NCBI RefSeq assembly: GCF_037975235.1
Contig: NZ_CP150241.1
Coordinates: forward strand, 6,200,001 to 6,264,000
Reading direction: 5' to 3'
DNA length: 64,000 nt
DNA from: Paenibacillus sp. FSL R5-0341
Lineage (GTDB): Bacteria; Bacillota; Bacilli; Paenibacillales; Paenibacillaceae
How positions within the stretch are numbered: position 1 is the stretch's first letter; every line of letters begins with the position of its first letter. Shown piece after piece: positions 34,899 to 44,280 of this stretch. The translations under genes and the position numbers were made by a program. The notes under the pieces are model-generated. The model was not told the origin of the DNA. It saw only the letters and a list, made by a program, of their open reading frames with translations, and ran no database searches.

Positions 34899-34989
34899 GG
34901 AACATCCTGATTTCAACCAAATGATTGTTGGTTCAACCGGATGAGATTGGTATATTTGGGTGTGGGCATGAACCAGCCCCTGACTCGGT

Positions 34990-36336
34990 CTACTTCTGGC
35001 GGCTCGCCAGAATCTGTTTGTACACGTCAATAGCCACCTGTCTCGATGCCTTCAGATCGACAATGGCATCCTTGCGCGGCTGATGGATGTCCTTGCTATG
35101 CAGATCCTTCAACTCAGGCAACCACTTCCGAATATAATCACCTTGCGGATCATACTTCTCGGATTGTGTTACCGGATTGTTCACGCGAAAATATGGAGCT
35201 GCATTCTCGCCAAGCGAAGCACACCATAGCCAGTTACCGCGATTCTGAATGTTATCATAGTCACGCAGCTTGCGCCTGAAATAAGCTTCACCCAAGGTGA
35301 ACGGGCATTGCAGGTTTTTGGTGAGAAACATCGCCGTAAGAATCCGAAGCCGATTCGGCATATGTCCGGTTTCGTTCAGTTCCGTCATCGCTGCATCAAT
35401 AATCGGAATGCCTGTCTCCGCCTTGCACCAATGTTCGAAATGACCATCATGAAGAGCCGAGAGATCATACACCTTTTCATATGTAAAATAGTGACTCTCA
35501 TAGACCGCCCGATACAGGTAGAAGTCGCGGAAGCACAACTGTCTGATCCATTCCCCAGCCTCTGCTGTGCGACTCGCTGCATCATACATCTTGCGAATGG
35601 ATACGGCCCCCACAGCTACGTAAGAACTGAGATGGCTCGGTTCGTAAGCCTCATATTCGTCCCGATGCTCACCATATTCAGCAATCCGATCCGATAAGAA
35701 TTGATCCAGCAGCAGATGCGGGTCCTCTTCATCCGAGCCACTGGACTCCAGCAACTCCGGAGGTACCTTCATCGCATCCGGCCATTCAATCTGTCGATCA
35801 CTCACCTTCAGTTCTGCAATCGTTGTTGCCGAGGGAGGATTGGGATGTTCATTCATGAATTCCACCCACCGCCGATGGAAAGCCGCAAATACTTTATAAG
35901 GCTCCGACTTGCCTGTAAAATTAGCAAATCCATTTAGATCCATCAGCAAATGATCCGTAAGTTGCGTGAACGAAACCTCATGCGCCTCACTGACTTTGCG
36001 TATGGCCCTATCCCGCTCGATTGCATATGGTGTCATGTCCCGGTGGACCACAATCTCCTCAATCTCGCCTTTGAATTCGTTCAGGATGAAATCAACCACT
36101 TCAGCCGGTTTGCCATAAGCAACATGCAGTTTTCGTTTGGCTTCAACATACTGCCTGCCTAATTCCATTGCATGCTGCCTAAAATTCACACCGCTGTGTT
36201 CCTTCTCTCGGCCTTGCCGCAGGAGGAATGGATCATAGATGAGAACATGCACACTCTCTTCTTCGTGTTCCCGCAAATAATCGAATGCAGCCAGATCATC
36301 CGTACGCAGATCTTTGCGGTGTATGAATAGCTTCAT
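34990..36336 (-). CDS. phrB: Deoxyribodipyrimidine photolyase
   Basis: 448 residues. N-terminal photolyase alpha/beta domain (FIHRKDLRTDDLAAFDYL) for an antenna cofactor and C-terminal FAD domain with TELNETGHMPNRLRILTAMF and NIQNRGNWLWCASLGENAAP, the conserved flavin and DNA-binding signatures. It repairs cyclobutane pyrimidine dimers using blue light. The tryptophans needed for electron transfer to FAD appear present. It follows the REC-BTAD regulator gene 27 bases downstream on the same strand, so co-transcription is possible. Confidence 0.93.
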   Translation of the reverse strand: MKLFIHRKDLRTDDLAAFDYLREHEEESVHVLIYDPFLLRQGREKEHSGVNFRQHAMELGRQYVEAKRKLHVAYGKPAEVVDFILNEFKGEIEEIVVHRDMTPYAIERDRAIRKVSEAHEVSFTQLTDHLLMDLNGFANFTGKSEPYKVFAAFHRRWVEFMNEHPNPPSATTIAELKVSDRQIEWPDAMKVPPELLESSGSDEEDPHLLLDQFLSDRIAEYGEHRDEYEAYEPSHLSSYVAVGAVSIRKMYDAASRTAEAGEWIRQLCFRDFYLYRAVYESHYFTYEKVYDLSALHDGHFEHWCKAETGIPIIDAAMTELNETGHMPNRLRILTAMFLTKNLQCPFTLGEAYFRRKLRDYDNIQNRGNWLWCASLGENAAPYFRVNNPVTQSEKYDPQGDYIRKWLPELKDLHSKDIHQPRKDAIVDLKASRQVAIDVYKQILASRQK

Positions 36337-36363
36337 TCCTCATCCTCCTGTCTGAAATTACAT

Positions 36364-37527
36364 TTATTTGTCCGTCAGGTTCTGATATAACCTGCTTGTT
36401 TCGGGCTCCGGCTCATGTCCCAAATCTTCATCCAGGGTTAATGTAAATGAATGATATAAACGAAGTATGCCTTGTTGATCATCTATGGATGCATACACTT
36501 CCATCATGAGTCGACAGATTTCTTCCGAATAAGGCTCCCGTTCCTGCAATATCGTTAATGGCTCAATCGCTTCCCTACCTCGACCATGCATCATGTCCCA
36601 TCTCGCGATATCCATTACCAGACCTGTATACTTGCGTCTGAGTTCCCTTGCTTTGGCCTGCGCCCAGTGATAATCATGCTCTTCCAGATAATCGGCACGA
36701 TAGAGTGGAATCATATGTCTCAGGTCATCAACGTTATCCGAGGTGATGGCAGTATAGACCATGGCTTTTTCGAATTGTTCCACATCACTCACCAGATTGC
36801 CTGATAACAGACGATAGCGGTTCATATTGTACTCCAGCTTGCCTGTCATGTTCCATTCCTTAAGCAGCTTTCGAATCTGGTACACGGAAGTATGTAGATG
36901 GGTTAGTCCCTTCTCCTGGGAAACATCACCCCACAGCTTATCCAGCAGAATCTCTTTGCTTACCCACTCTTCCCTGTGATGAAACAAAAAAGCAAACAAT
37001 TCCTGCGATTTGGTTGTACGCCACTTATGCTTCTTTGCACCCTGATCCAGAGTTCTATAGATATCCAGATGTTTGAACGTAAGCAGCCCCGGCACTTCGG
37101 TGTCCAACTCCACAGATACAGATTCCGATTCCTGCACCTCCGCGGTGGCTGCAACTTGGGAATGATGCGACATGATGCCCGCAATCCGATCAATGGTTTT
37201 GGCTAATCGTGTGGAGCTTACCGGTTTCAGTACATAATCCAGTGCATGCAGCTCGAATGCCTCTACCGCATGATCCGCGTAAGCTGTCACAAAGATAATA
37301 CGAATACTCTGATCCAATTGCTGTATATATTCAGCCGCTTCCAGGCCATTCATCTCCGGCATTCCGATGTCCAAAAATACAACATCCACACGTTCGTTTG
37401 CCAGAAAATGAAGACCATCGCGTGCTGTTGAAAAACATTGCACGGGTGTAATTCGTCCGTCCGTTTGAAGTAGGCGCTCCAGATGAAGCTGCGCTGGCTT
37501 CTCGTCATCAATCACAATGGCTCTCAC
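36364..37527 (-). CDS. Response regulator with BTAD (SARP-like) domain
   Basis: 387 residues. Receiver with phospho-acceptor in VVFLDIGMPEMNG and FVTAYADHAV; middle winged-helix region (SQELFAFLFHHREEWVSKEI, then SVYQIRKLLKEW); C-terminal BTAD-type helical repeats (DVEQFEKAMVYTAITSDNVD onward). Such proteins act as transcription activators. The hybrid sensor gene ends 99 bases upstream on the same strand and is the probable partner. Targets unknown; the photolyase gene immediately downstream is one candidate by position only. Confidence 0.9.
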   Translation of the reverse strand: MRAIVIDDEKPAQLHLERLLQTDGRITPVQCFSTARDGLHFLANERVDVVFLDIGMPEMNGLEAAEYIQQLDQSIRIIFVTAYADHAVEAFELHALDYVLKPVSSTRLAKTIDRIAGIMSHHSQVAATAEVQESESVSVELDTEVPGLLTFKHLDIYRTLDQGAKKHKWRTTKSQELFAFLFHHREEWVSKEILLDKLWGDVSQEKGLTHLHTSVYQIRKLLKEWNMTGKLEYNMNRYRLLSGNLVSDVEQFEKAMVYTAITSDNVDDLRHMIPLYRADYLEEHDYHWAQAKARELRRKYTGLVMDIARWDMMHGRGREAIEPLTILQEREPYSEEICRLMMEVYASIDDQQGILRLYHSFTLTLDEDLGHEPEPETSRLYQNLTDK

Positions 37528-37626
37528 CGTTCATTTAGCCTCCTGCCATGAAAGATTCAATAGGAATACCGTTTTTATCGGCATCCGCTTATTAGTCTGT
37601 TAACCATAATTGCTCAACTCGGCACA

Positions 37627-40600
37627 TTATTTGGAATAATTCACCTTTTGTACAGGGATACGGAATCGGATCTGCGTACCTTGACCCACATGGCTATGAA
37701 TCTCCAGTCCCTGACCATAGAGAGACATCAGGCGACGGTTTATATTTTGCAACCCGACACCTCCTGGACCTTCAGTTCGTCCAGACTTCACCTGAGCCAT
37801 ACGCTCAGGGGGGATACCGACGCCATCATCCTGAACCTGGACGACCACATACTCGCTCTCTTTGAAAATTCTAAGATGAACTGTCCCGCCTGCTGCCCGC
37901 TCCATTACGCCATGGCGAATGGCATTCTCCACAAGCGGTTGGATGCTGAGAGGCGGCAGATACAGATGCACATCCGGTTCCACCTCATACTCGACCACCA
38001 GTCTTTCCTCAAATCTGGCCTGTTCCAGATGCACATAAGACTCCACCAATTCCAGTTCTTTGGTCAAAGGAACAAGCTGCTCCCTGTTCTGGAAGTCAAA
38101 GCTTCCACGCAGGTAATGACTCAATTCAATCAGCAGATCGGTTGCTTTGTCCGGATTCACTGCACAGGTCGCGATAATGACATTGAGTGCATTGTATAGA
38201 AAGTGCGGCTTGATCTGGGCCTGCAAAAAGGCCATCTCGGTCCGAATAGCCTCCTGCACAGAACTCCGCATCTCAATTAACGTCCGAACCCGGGCACGCA
38301 ATTCACCGGCATCCACCGGTTTGCTCAGGAAATCATTGGCCCCCGCCTGGAACCCATGCTTGATATCCTCAGGCAACCCTCGGGCGGTCAACATCAGAAT
38401 CGGTAACTCTGACAAGGAACTGTGCTCACGCAGTTTGCGACATAACTCAAGCCCAGACATTTTGGGCATTGTCCAGTCCGTAATGACAAGATCAATGGAC
38501 GGGAATTCTTCACGGAGTTTCAATGCAGTGGACCCGCTGTCCGCCGCAATCACACGATACCGTTCCGTCGATAACAGGTTAAGCAATACCTGTCGATTCA
38601 CGGGATCATCGTCTACAATCAGAATCGTGTGCTCCGCTTCCGTAAGATTATCCGGCTCATCTGACTCTCTTGTCACCAGTTCCTTCGTCCCTGCCCCATG
38701 TGCAGCAACATATCGGGCGGCAGCTGGTTTTAACTGAGACTGTAGCAGCGGTAACTTCATAACAGGCAAGGTAAAATGAAAGGTAGAACCTTGCCCCGGC
38801 TCCGATTCAACCCAGATTTCACCTCCGCCAAGCTCAACGAGTTTCCGTGTAATACTCAGACCCAGTCCAGTTCCATCATTCAATCGCTCAATCGTCCCGT
38901 TACTCTGCTCATACGCCTGGAAAATATCCTCCTGTTTGTCCAAGGCAATGCCTACCCCCGTATCAGCGACCGATACCTTCACCCGATCCCCTTCAACACT
39001 GGCGTACAACCGAATCTCACCTTGCTCAGTGTACTTATAGGCGTTACCCAGCAGGTTATACAGAATCTGCCGAAGGCGATCTTCGTCTGCCTCAACAAGC
39101 GGCAACGACTGGGGCCATTGCTGAATCAGTAAAACCGGCTTGTCCTCGAACGTGAAACCCGAGACTTCAACTACAGTACGGGCAACCGATTCCAGATCGA
39201 CAGCTACCCGTTTCAACTCAATCTCACTATTTTTCAGTTTGGAAAAATCCAAAATGTCGTTAACCAACAGCGACAGCCGCTTACCGGTTGCTGTAATCAT
39301 GGACAGATTCTTGGCTTGCTTGGGTGTGACCGCTCCAGCTGCCCCTTCCAGCATCGATTGTGCAATATTAATGATCCCGTGCAGCGGAGTTCGCAGCTCA
39401 TGAGACGTGTTCGCCATGAACTCGTCCTTGAGACTGTCAATGGCAAGCAAACGCTCCGATAGAGCCTCCACGTCACGGAATGATTGTGCGAAGCGGATTG
39501 CCGTCACAATCATCTGGGCAAATACAAATAATAAAAGTTCAATCAGCGCAAAGAACGCTGTATCTACAGCAGTGAACGCACCGAGCGTGTGCAATACAAC
39601 AACCATGAGTATGCTCATCATGCTTACCAGTGCAAAATGGCTGTCATTCGGTCGTCCTTTTAACCAATAGAACATCGCTCGCAGCGTATAGAACATAACA
39701 ACAAGCGAGATCAGTAACATGGGAAGCTCAAAAGAAGAGAATAGGGTCGGAGGGAGCGTTAGGCCCACAATGGTCTGGGCAATGATTAGCACTACAGCAA
39801 GACGAACAAACCACTGATGAACTGCCCCTGGTACACGAGCATCCATATATCGAAGCAAAAAGTAATAAGCAAAGGCTGAACTAAGAAGCTGAATCCGAAG
39901 CATTTCATTGTTAGTCAGGAACGGTACAAACGTTCCCAGTAACTTCTCCCCATGGGTCAAAGCGTAAAGTGCACCGGAAAGACTGAATAATCCGAGATAA
40001 TTCAGTTCCTTCTCACTACGCCGCAACCGAAACAGTAGCAGGAAGAAGCCAGCGGGCAAGATAAAGCCGAACAAGGTCATCAGATCCTTGAGCCAGTCCT
40101 GTTGTTGGCTTTTCAGGATGCTATGCTCGTCTCCAAATAGAATGGGTGCCACAATGCCCCCAGACGAGTAACTATAATTTGATACTTGAATAATAATGTC
40201 AGCCGTGTTGCCCTCAATGGACGTGAATCCCGTAAAGGGCAGATTTAATTGTACATCCGTATCTGGGGTCATTCCCGGCAGTCCTTTACCGCCAATCTCT
40301 TTACCATCGATAAATACCCGGTGGGCCATACGTATATTCTGCGTGCGTATGCCGTAATCGTTTTTCATCGTTCGGGCTGTAAGCTGGACTTGCAGATGGT
40401 AGGTTCCGTACCCATGTGCTTGCCCCAGAGATTTGTTCCATCGGGCCGGAACTTGAGTGCCTGACGAAGGCGGCAATGGCTTGCGACCGGATACACTTGC
40501 TTCAATATCTGCCGGACTGAGCAACTGCCCAGGATAGAAATCCCAGACACCCTTTAGCGACGCTGGACCCTTGCGATCAAAGTCCCACTGGGTCAGGTCA

Positions 40601-40722
40601 ATTCTTCCATCCGCAGCCTGGGGGTTACTCCGCTCACTAATTAACGTCTGGGCAATCCAGCCCAGTGGAACAATGACAATGCATATGAAACTTATGGTCA
40701 GCATAATCCAGTGTTTTCTCAT
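37627..40722 (-). CDS. Hybrid sensor with two kinase modules
   Basis: 1031 residues. Order: N-terminal helix, extracytoplasmic 7TMR-DISM-type sensor (about 40-215), seven-helix membrane block (about 218-400), HisKA (His in MANTSHELRTPLHGIINIAQ), HATPase_c (GTGLGLSITRKLVELGGGEI), receiver (Asp in LVITDWTMPKMSGLEL), then a second, LytS-type kinase (His in AQIKPHFLYNALNVI) with its own ATPase (GGVGLQNINRRLMSLYG). The sensor block resembles carbohydrate-binding folds in this class, but the ligand is unknown. It is followed by a REC-BTAD regulator gene that can accept phosphate. Confidence 0.92.
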   Translation of the reverse strand: MRKHWIMLTISFICIVIVPLGWIAQTLISERSNPQAADGRIDLTQWDFDRKGPASLKGVWDFYPGQLLSPADIEASVSGRKPLPPSSGTQVPARWNKSLGQAHGYGTYHLQVQLTARTMKNDYGIRTQNIRMAHRVFIDGKEIGGKGLPGMTPDTDVQLNLPFTGFTSIEGNTADIIIQVSNYSYSSGGIVAPILFGDEHSILKSQQQDWLKDLMTLFGFILPAGFFLLLFRLRRSEKELNYLGLFSLSGALYALTHGEKLLGTFVPFLTNNEMLRIQLLSSAFAYYFLLRYMDARVPGAVHQWFVRLAVVLIIAQTIVGLTLPPTLFSSFELPMLLISLVVMFYTLRAMFYWLKGRPNDSHFALVSMMSILMVVVLHTLGAFTAVDTAFFALIELLLFVFAQMIVTAIRFAQSFRDVEALSERLLAIDSLKDEFMANTSHELRTPLHGIINIAQSMLEGAAGAVTPKQAKNLSMITATGKRLSLLVNDILDFSKLKNSEIELKRVAVDLESVARTVVEVSGFTFEDKPVLLIQQWPQSLPLVEADEDRLRQILYNLLGNAYKYTEQGEIRLYASVEGDRVKVSVADTGVGIALDKQEDIFQAYEQSNGTIERLNDGTGLGLSITRKLVELGGGEIWVESEPGQGSTFHFTLPVMKLPLLQSQLKPAAARYVAAHGAGTKELVTRESDEPDNLTEAEHTILIVDDDPVNRQVLLNLLSTERYRVIAADSGSTALKLREEFPSIDLVITDWTMPKMSGLELCRKLREHSSLSELPILMLTARGLPEDIKHGFQAGANDFLSKPVDAGELRARVRTLIEMRSSVQEAIRTEMAFLQAQIKPHFLYNALNVIIATCAVNPDKATDLLIELSHYLRGSFDFQNREQLVPLTKELELVESYVHLEQARFEERLVVEYEVEPDVHLYLPPLSIQPLVENAIRHGVMERAAGGTVHLRIFKESEYVVVQVQDDGVGIPPERMAQVKSGRTEGPGGVGLQNINRRLMSLYGQGLEIHSHVGQGTQIRFRIPVQKVNYSK

Positions 40723-40898
40723 CTATGTATTCCTTCCATCCACAATGGCGAGAGACGTCTAATTTTGTCGATTTATCACTATAATTCATGTTACACGTTT
40801 CTGGTGCTCACGGAAATAGTTTCCGTATCATAATCGGTCAACTTCGTTATAATTTGAAGGATTTCTATCTGTTTCCGCCAGATCTTGGTACACCAAGG

Positions 40899-40948
40899 AA
40901 CCTCAGGCCGAATTTCACCGGAATGAACGGGCAAAATGGCCTGAGGTT
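40899..40948 (-). terminator. Hairpin after SRPBCC gene
   Basis: AACCTCAGGCC and GGCCTGAGGTT form a perfect 11-base stem 14 bases past the SRPBCC stop. The T tail is weak (TTCCTTGG), so termination strength is uncertain. The 28-base loop is unusually long. Confidence 0.65.
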
Positions 40949-40962
40949 GATTAAATGAAGAT

Positions 40963-41391
40963 TTATTTAACAACTTGAGCAAGCTTCTGAACGATTCCGA
41001 CCCATCCCTGTTCCATACGTTCGCGTACGATGGCGTGGGCCTGTCCAAATTCAGTCAGTTTATCCGCATCCCAACCACTGTGAATCAGTGTGAAATCCGT
41101 ACCTTCCGGCTGTTCATTCAGTTGAAACGTCAACGTCCAGTCCCTTCCCCAGCGAAAAGATAATTTCTCTAGCGGTAGAACTTCCGTCACCTGACAAGGC
41201 GATTGACCGAAGGGGCCCGCTTCCAATATAAACTCGTGACCCTCCACGGGTTCCAGATTGCCTGCCATGAACCAGGAACCCAGTCCTTGCGCAGTCGAGA
41301 CCGTCTCCCATACCTTCTCTATAGGTGCATAAAGCAATCGTTCCTGACGGATATCCGGCAGTGCACTTGATGAACTTGATGATGAATCCAT
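40963..41391 (-). CDS. SRPBCC/AHSA1-domain protein
   Basis: 142 residues from ATG 41391 (AAGGAGG eight bases upstream; the frame reaches 41418). A serine-rich start (MDSSSSSSSALPDIRQERLL) precedes the START/Bet v1-like fold with YAPIEKVWETVSTAQGLGSW, LSFRWGRDW and GTDFTLIHSGW, typical of the AHSA1 group. Such proteins bind hydrophobic ligands or act in stress responses; ligand unknown. Divergent from the methyltransferase gene. Confidence 0.87.
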   Translation of the reverse strand: MDSSSSSSSALPDIRQERLLYAPIEKVWETVSTAQGLGSWFMAGNLEPVEGHEFILEAGPFGQSPCQVTEVLPLEKLSFRWGRDWTLTFQLNEQPEGTDFTLIHSGWDADKLTEFGQAHAIVRERMEQGWVGIVQKLAQVVK

Positions 41392-41442
41392 TCGTATCAC
41401 CTCCTTAATACATTTCATTTCGTATAACTACTCGAATAGAAG

Positions 41443-41472
41443 TTGACCTCCGCTTTATCCCCACCCTATAAT
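41443..41472 (+). promoter_or_regulatory. Promoter of methyltransferase gene
   Basis: TTGACC (41443) and a perfect TATAAT (41467-41472) with an 18-base spacer. The start near 41479 leaves a leader of about 140 bases containing a 16-codon frame and a hairpin. Confidence 0.7.
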
Positions 41473-41505
41473 TGGAACATATTACATAAAAGGTGCGTGA
41501 TTCCT

Positions 41506-41556
41506 ATGATAGTCTGCTCTGAAAAATCCAATTCCAACCGTTGCCGGAAGGGATAA
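41506..41556 (+). CDS. Possible 16-residue leader peptide
   Basis: ATG 41506 follows AAAGGTG by ten bases and opens a 16-codon frame (MIVCSEKSNSNRCRKG) ending at TAA 41556. Its last codons form one arm of a stem (GGAAGGG 41546-41552 with CCCTTCC 41569-41575). CTTCCAC next to that arm could instead pair with GTGGGGG, the ribosome site of the methyltransferase gene at 41603-41609. The arrangement resembles translational attenuation, but translation of the frame is unproven. Confidence 0.3.
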   Translation: MIVCSEKSNSNRCRKG

Positions 41557-41620
41557 TCCCGCTCACTTCCCTTCCACGTTTTCATTTTAATACATTTAAA
41601 TTGTGGGGGACACCTATACT

Positions 41621-42388
41621 ATGTCATTCAGTTATTACGGTCCATTATGCACCGCCGTTTATGATCTAACGAAACCTGTGGAACACTCCTTGGGAGGAGA
41701 CATTGAATTTTATCGCCATTATCTCCAGCGCTGCAAAGGACGTATCCTTGAAGCCATGTCGGGATCAGGGAGAGTGCTCATTCCTTTGCTTGAAGCAGGC
41801 TTGAAGGTGGATGGAATTGATTATTCAATGGATATGATCGACTCTTGCCGTTCTCGTTGCACCGAGCGGGCATTGCCCATGCCTGAGCTGTTTGTTGCCG
41901 ATCTGGAGAAGCTTGACCTTCCATATCGATACGAGGCAATTATCATTCCCGGAGGTTCTTTGCTCCTTATTCAAGATAGAGAGGCATCGATTAACGCATT
42001 ACGTAATCTATTTCAACATTTGGAACCTGGAGGCAGGCTCGTATTTGATCTGTTTCTGCCCGATGTGACACAGCCCTCTTCGGTAGAAACATCAACCGTT
42101 TCATTACCTGACGGCGATACGATCACAGTAGAAGTGAGAACCATTGAAGTGAACCTTCTACACCAATACAAAGTGAGTCTGATCCGCTATGAACAATGGC
42201 ATCAGGGCGCTCTTGCTGCTACGGAGCTTCAACAACTTACCTTGCGTTGGTACGGCGTAGAAGAGCTACGTCTAATTCTCGAACACATTGGGTTCTCCGA
42301 CATCAAGGTATATGCAGACTTTAAACCAGATCAACCACCTACACAGTCGAACCAAAAATTCGTCTATGAAGCGACTCGAAGAGCGTAA
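41621..42388 (+). CDS. SAM-dependent methyltransferase
   Basis: 255 residues from ATG 41621 (GGGGG 11 bases upstream); an in-frame GTG at 41603 is less likely. Class I fold with LEAMSGSGRVLIPLLEAG for the SAM loop and VDGIDYSMDMIDSCRSR, then IIPGGSLLLIQD. It resembles small-molecule methyltransferases of the Methyltransf_25 type. Substrate unknown. It ends at a strong terminator. Confidence 0.88.
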   Translation: MSFSYYGPLCTAVYDLTKPVEHSLGGDIEFYRHYLQRCKGRILEAMSGSGRVLIPLLEAGLKVDGIDYSMDMIDSCRSRCTERALPMPELFVADLEKLDLPYRYEAIIIPGGSLLLIQDREASINALRNLFQHLEPGGRLVFDLFLPDVTQPSSVETSTVSLPDGDTITVEVRTIEVNLLHQYKVSLIRYEQWHQGALAATELQQLTLRWYGVEELRLILEHIGFSDIKVYADFKPDQPPTQSNQKFVYEATRRA

Positions 42389-42428
42389 TCATCCGTAATT
42401 GAGTGTACTTGCTTCCCATTATACAGAT

Positions 42429-42467
42429 AAGGCCACAGCATAAGGTTTAACCCATGCTGTGGCCTTT
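42429..42467 (+). terminator. Terminator after methyltransferase gene
   Basis: AAGGCCACAGCAT and ATGCTGTGGCCTT form a perfect 13-base stem followed by TTTTT. Confidence 0.92.
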
Positions 42468-42481
42468 TTTTATTATATAAG

Positions 42482-42565
42482 ATTTGCAATAATATTTACA
42501 CGAGAACGCAGAGGAACGAAATAACTTGAAGAAGCGGAGTGGCAAGTGTAACTGTTAGTGCAAAT
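42482..42565 (+). repeat. Foldback repeat, internally deleted copy F
   Basis: 84 bp. Arms ATTTGCAATAATATTTACAC and GTGTAACTGTTAGTGCAAAT match 17 of 20 when inverted. Between them only the left part of the family core remains (GAACGCAGAGGAACG, ACTTGAAGAAGCGGAGTGG). The central TTATCCCC/GGGGATAA blocks are missing. It touches the stop codon of namA. Confidence 0.75.
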
Positions 42566-43599
42566 TAGTATCCACGAGAATATTGCTCCGCAATGGCGGC
42601 TTGATCCTTGCTGACGCCCAACTCCAGAGCCGCATGGTTTGCCCAGTACGGATCACGTAACATGCCTCTGCCAACCGCAACCAGATCCGCGTCTCCGTTG
42701 CCAATAACCGCCTGAGCCAGCGCTGCATCCTCCAGCATACCCACTGCAATTACAGGAACGTTCAGTTCTTCACGGAAACGACGGGCAAATGGTACCTGGT
42801 ACCCCGGATAGTTCCCAGGTTTCCGTTGTCCGGAAGGACCTTCTCCGCCTGAGCTGATATGGAACATGTCCACGCCTGCATCTTGGTAGGCGCGAGCGAT
42901 ATTGATCGTGTGGTCGATGTCATACCCACCATCTGCGTATTCTACAGCCGAAATCCGCAAAATCAGCGGCATGTCTGCTGGCATTTCTTTTTTCACTGCA
43001 CGAATGACTTCAACGCCGAAACGGGACAGATCCTGCCCATACACATCCTCGCGATGGTTCATCAGCGGAGAGTGGAACTGGTGAATGAGGTATCCATGTG
43101 CGCCGTGCAACTCAATGGCATCCACGCCAGCTTGTACCGCGCGGCGAACGCCGTCTGCGAACTTCTGTACCATAGCTTCTACCTCTTCTGTACTTAACGC
43201 ACGAGGCTCCTTGTACTTTTCTCCCGGGAAAGTGACTACCGATGGGGCTACCGGTTGCGGAGCATCCTCTGCTTTTCGTCCCGCATGTGCGATCTGAATA
43301 GCTATTTTGGAGCCGTAAGCATGAATTCCATCGACAAGTTTGGTGAAGGCCGGCACATGCTCATCTGACCATATACCCAAGTCATTGTCAGTAATGCGTC
43401 CATCTGGATCGACATCCGTCATCTCGATTACAATCAGTCCAGTTCCTCCAACCGCACGACTCACATAGTGAACCTGATGCCAATCGTTCGGAATGCCGTC
43501 CTTCGCCGTCACGGAATATTGGCACATCGGTGCCATGACGACACGGTTATTTAATTGCAAACTTTTGAATTGATAGGGCGAAAATAATTGCTCCGTCAT
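42565..43599 (-). CDS. namA: NADPH dehydrogenase / ene-reductase (OYE, YqjM-like)
   Basis: 344 residues of the old yellow enzyme family. FMN barrel motifs: VMAPMCQYSVTAKDG at the N-terminus with the YqjM-type Cys, ELHGAHGYLIHQFHSPLMNH in the middle with the catalytic His/His pair nearby (QIAHAGRK and ELHGAH), and DLVAVGRGMLRDP near the end. It reduces activated alkenes with NADPH and is linked to oxidative or xenobiotic stress in B. subtilis. It stands upstream of a tautomerase gene on the same strand in reverse gene order (tautomerase first). Confidence 0.92.
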   Translation of the reverse strand: MTEQLFSPYQFKSLQLNNRVVMAPMCQYSVTAKDGIPNDWHQVHYVSRAVGGTGLIVIEMTDVDPDGRITDNDLGIWSDEHVPAFTKLVDGIHAYGSKIAIQIAHAGRKAEDAPQPVAPSVVTFPGEKYKEPRALSTEEVEAMVQKFADGVRRAVQAGVDAIELHGAHGYLIHQFHSPLMNHREDVYGQDLSRFGVEVIRAVKKEMPADMPLILRISAVEYADGGYDIDHTINIARAYQDAGVDMFHISSGGEGPSGQRKPGNYPGYQVPFARRFREELNVPVIAVGMLEDAALAQAVIGNGDADLVAVGRGMLRDPYWANHAALELGVSKDQAAIAEQYSRGY

Positions 43600-43643
43600 T
43601 TATACTGCATCTCCTGTTCCTTGATCATGATATATATGAAGCC

Positions 43644-43838
43644 TTACTTATTGTCCAAATCCGAAAACATTTTTCCATTCTTGCCGTAGTTGTCCTTCTC
43701 CAGATCCTCAATGAAAATAAAGACCTTGCTCGGTTCAACATCCAGTGTCTCACAGGCTACCTCGGTCATACGTTCAATCAACTGACGTTTCTGCTCAGTC
43801 GTCTTGCCTTCCAGTACCTTAACGGTGATAAATGGCAT
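43644..43838 (-). CDS. 4-Oxalocrotonate tautomerase-family protein
   Basis: 64 residues from ATG 43838, giving MPFITVKVLEGKT so that Pro becomes the N-terminal residue after Met removal, as required for tautomerase catalysis; the frame from 43865 would destroy this. A KVFIFIEDLEKDNYGKNGK region follows. Small homohexameric tautomerases of this kind act on keto/enol acids; the natural substrate is unknown. Followed after 44 bases by the namA start. Confidence 0.87.
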   Translation of the reverse strand: MPFITVKVLEGKTTEQKRQLIERMTEVACETLDVEPSKVFIFIEDLEKDNYGKNGKMFSDLDNK

Positions 43839-44032
43839 GTCTTGAACACATCCTTTCTTCATCATTTATTATGAACCTGGCGTATGGAAACACAAGTACG
43901 TACATTTTTGTGCCTTGGTACCCTTTTTGATACCTAGTTATTCTCATATTTCGGTTCTGCCCCATTCTGGAAATGACTGCAAAACATGATATGATAACCA
44001 TAGAGATGCACAATAATTACTATACCCAATTT

Positions 44033-44253
44033 ACATAAGTTGTGACTAACGGTTACACGATAACGGAGAGGGTAGAAATAACCTGTAGAAGCGGAGCTAA
44101 AAGCTTTCTGCAAGAAAGCTACTTCGAAAGCATACGCTATCCTCAGATTTTCACCTTTGTAAAAGTGGATCAAAAAATCTGGGGATAACAGCGATCAGAA
44201 GGTTATTCTGGCCTCGTAGTGGATCAGTGTAAAACAAGTAGCTCAACTTATAT
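44033..44253 (+). repeat. Foldback repeat, copy D (longest)
   Basis: About 221 bp in the divergent region before pepT. Ends ATAAGTTGTGACTA...GGTTACACGAT and CAGTGTAAAAC...AGCTCAACTTAT are inverted. The core AATCTGGGGATAACAGCGAT is family-typical, but the left core (CTTTATCCCCGG) is replaced by a segment with its own hairpin (AGCTTTCTGCAAGAAAGCT). Confidence 0.85.
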
Positions 44254-44280
44254 ACTACTCAAGCTAGGGAGAGATTATAG

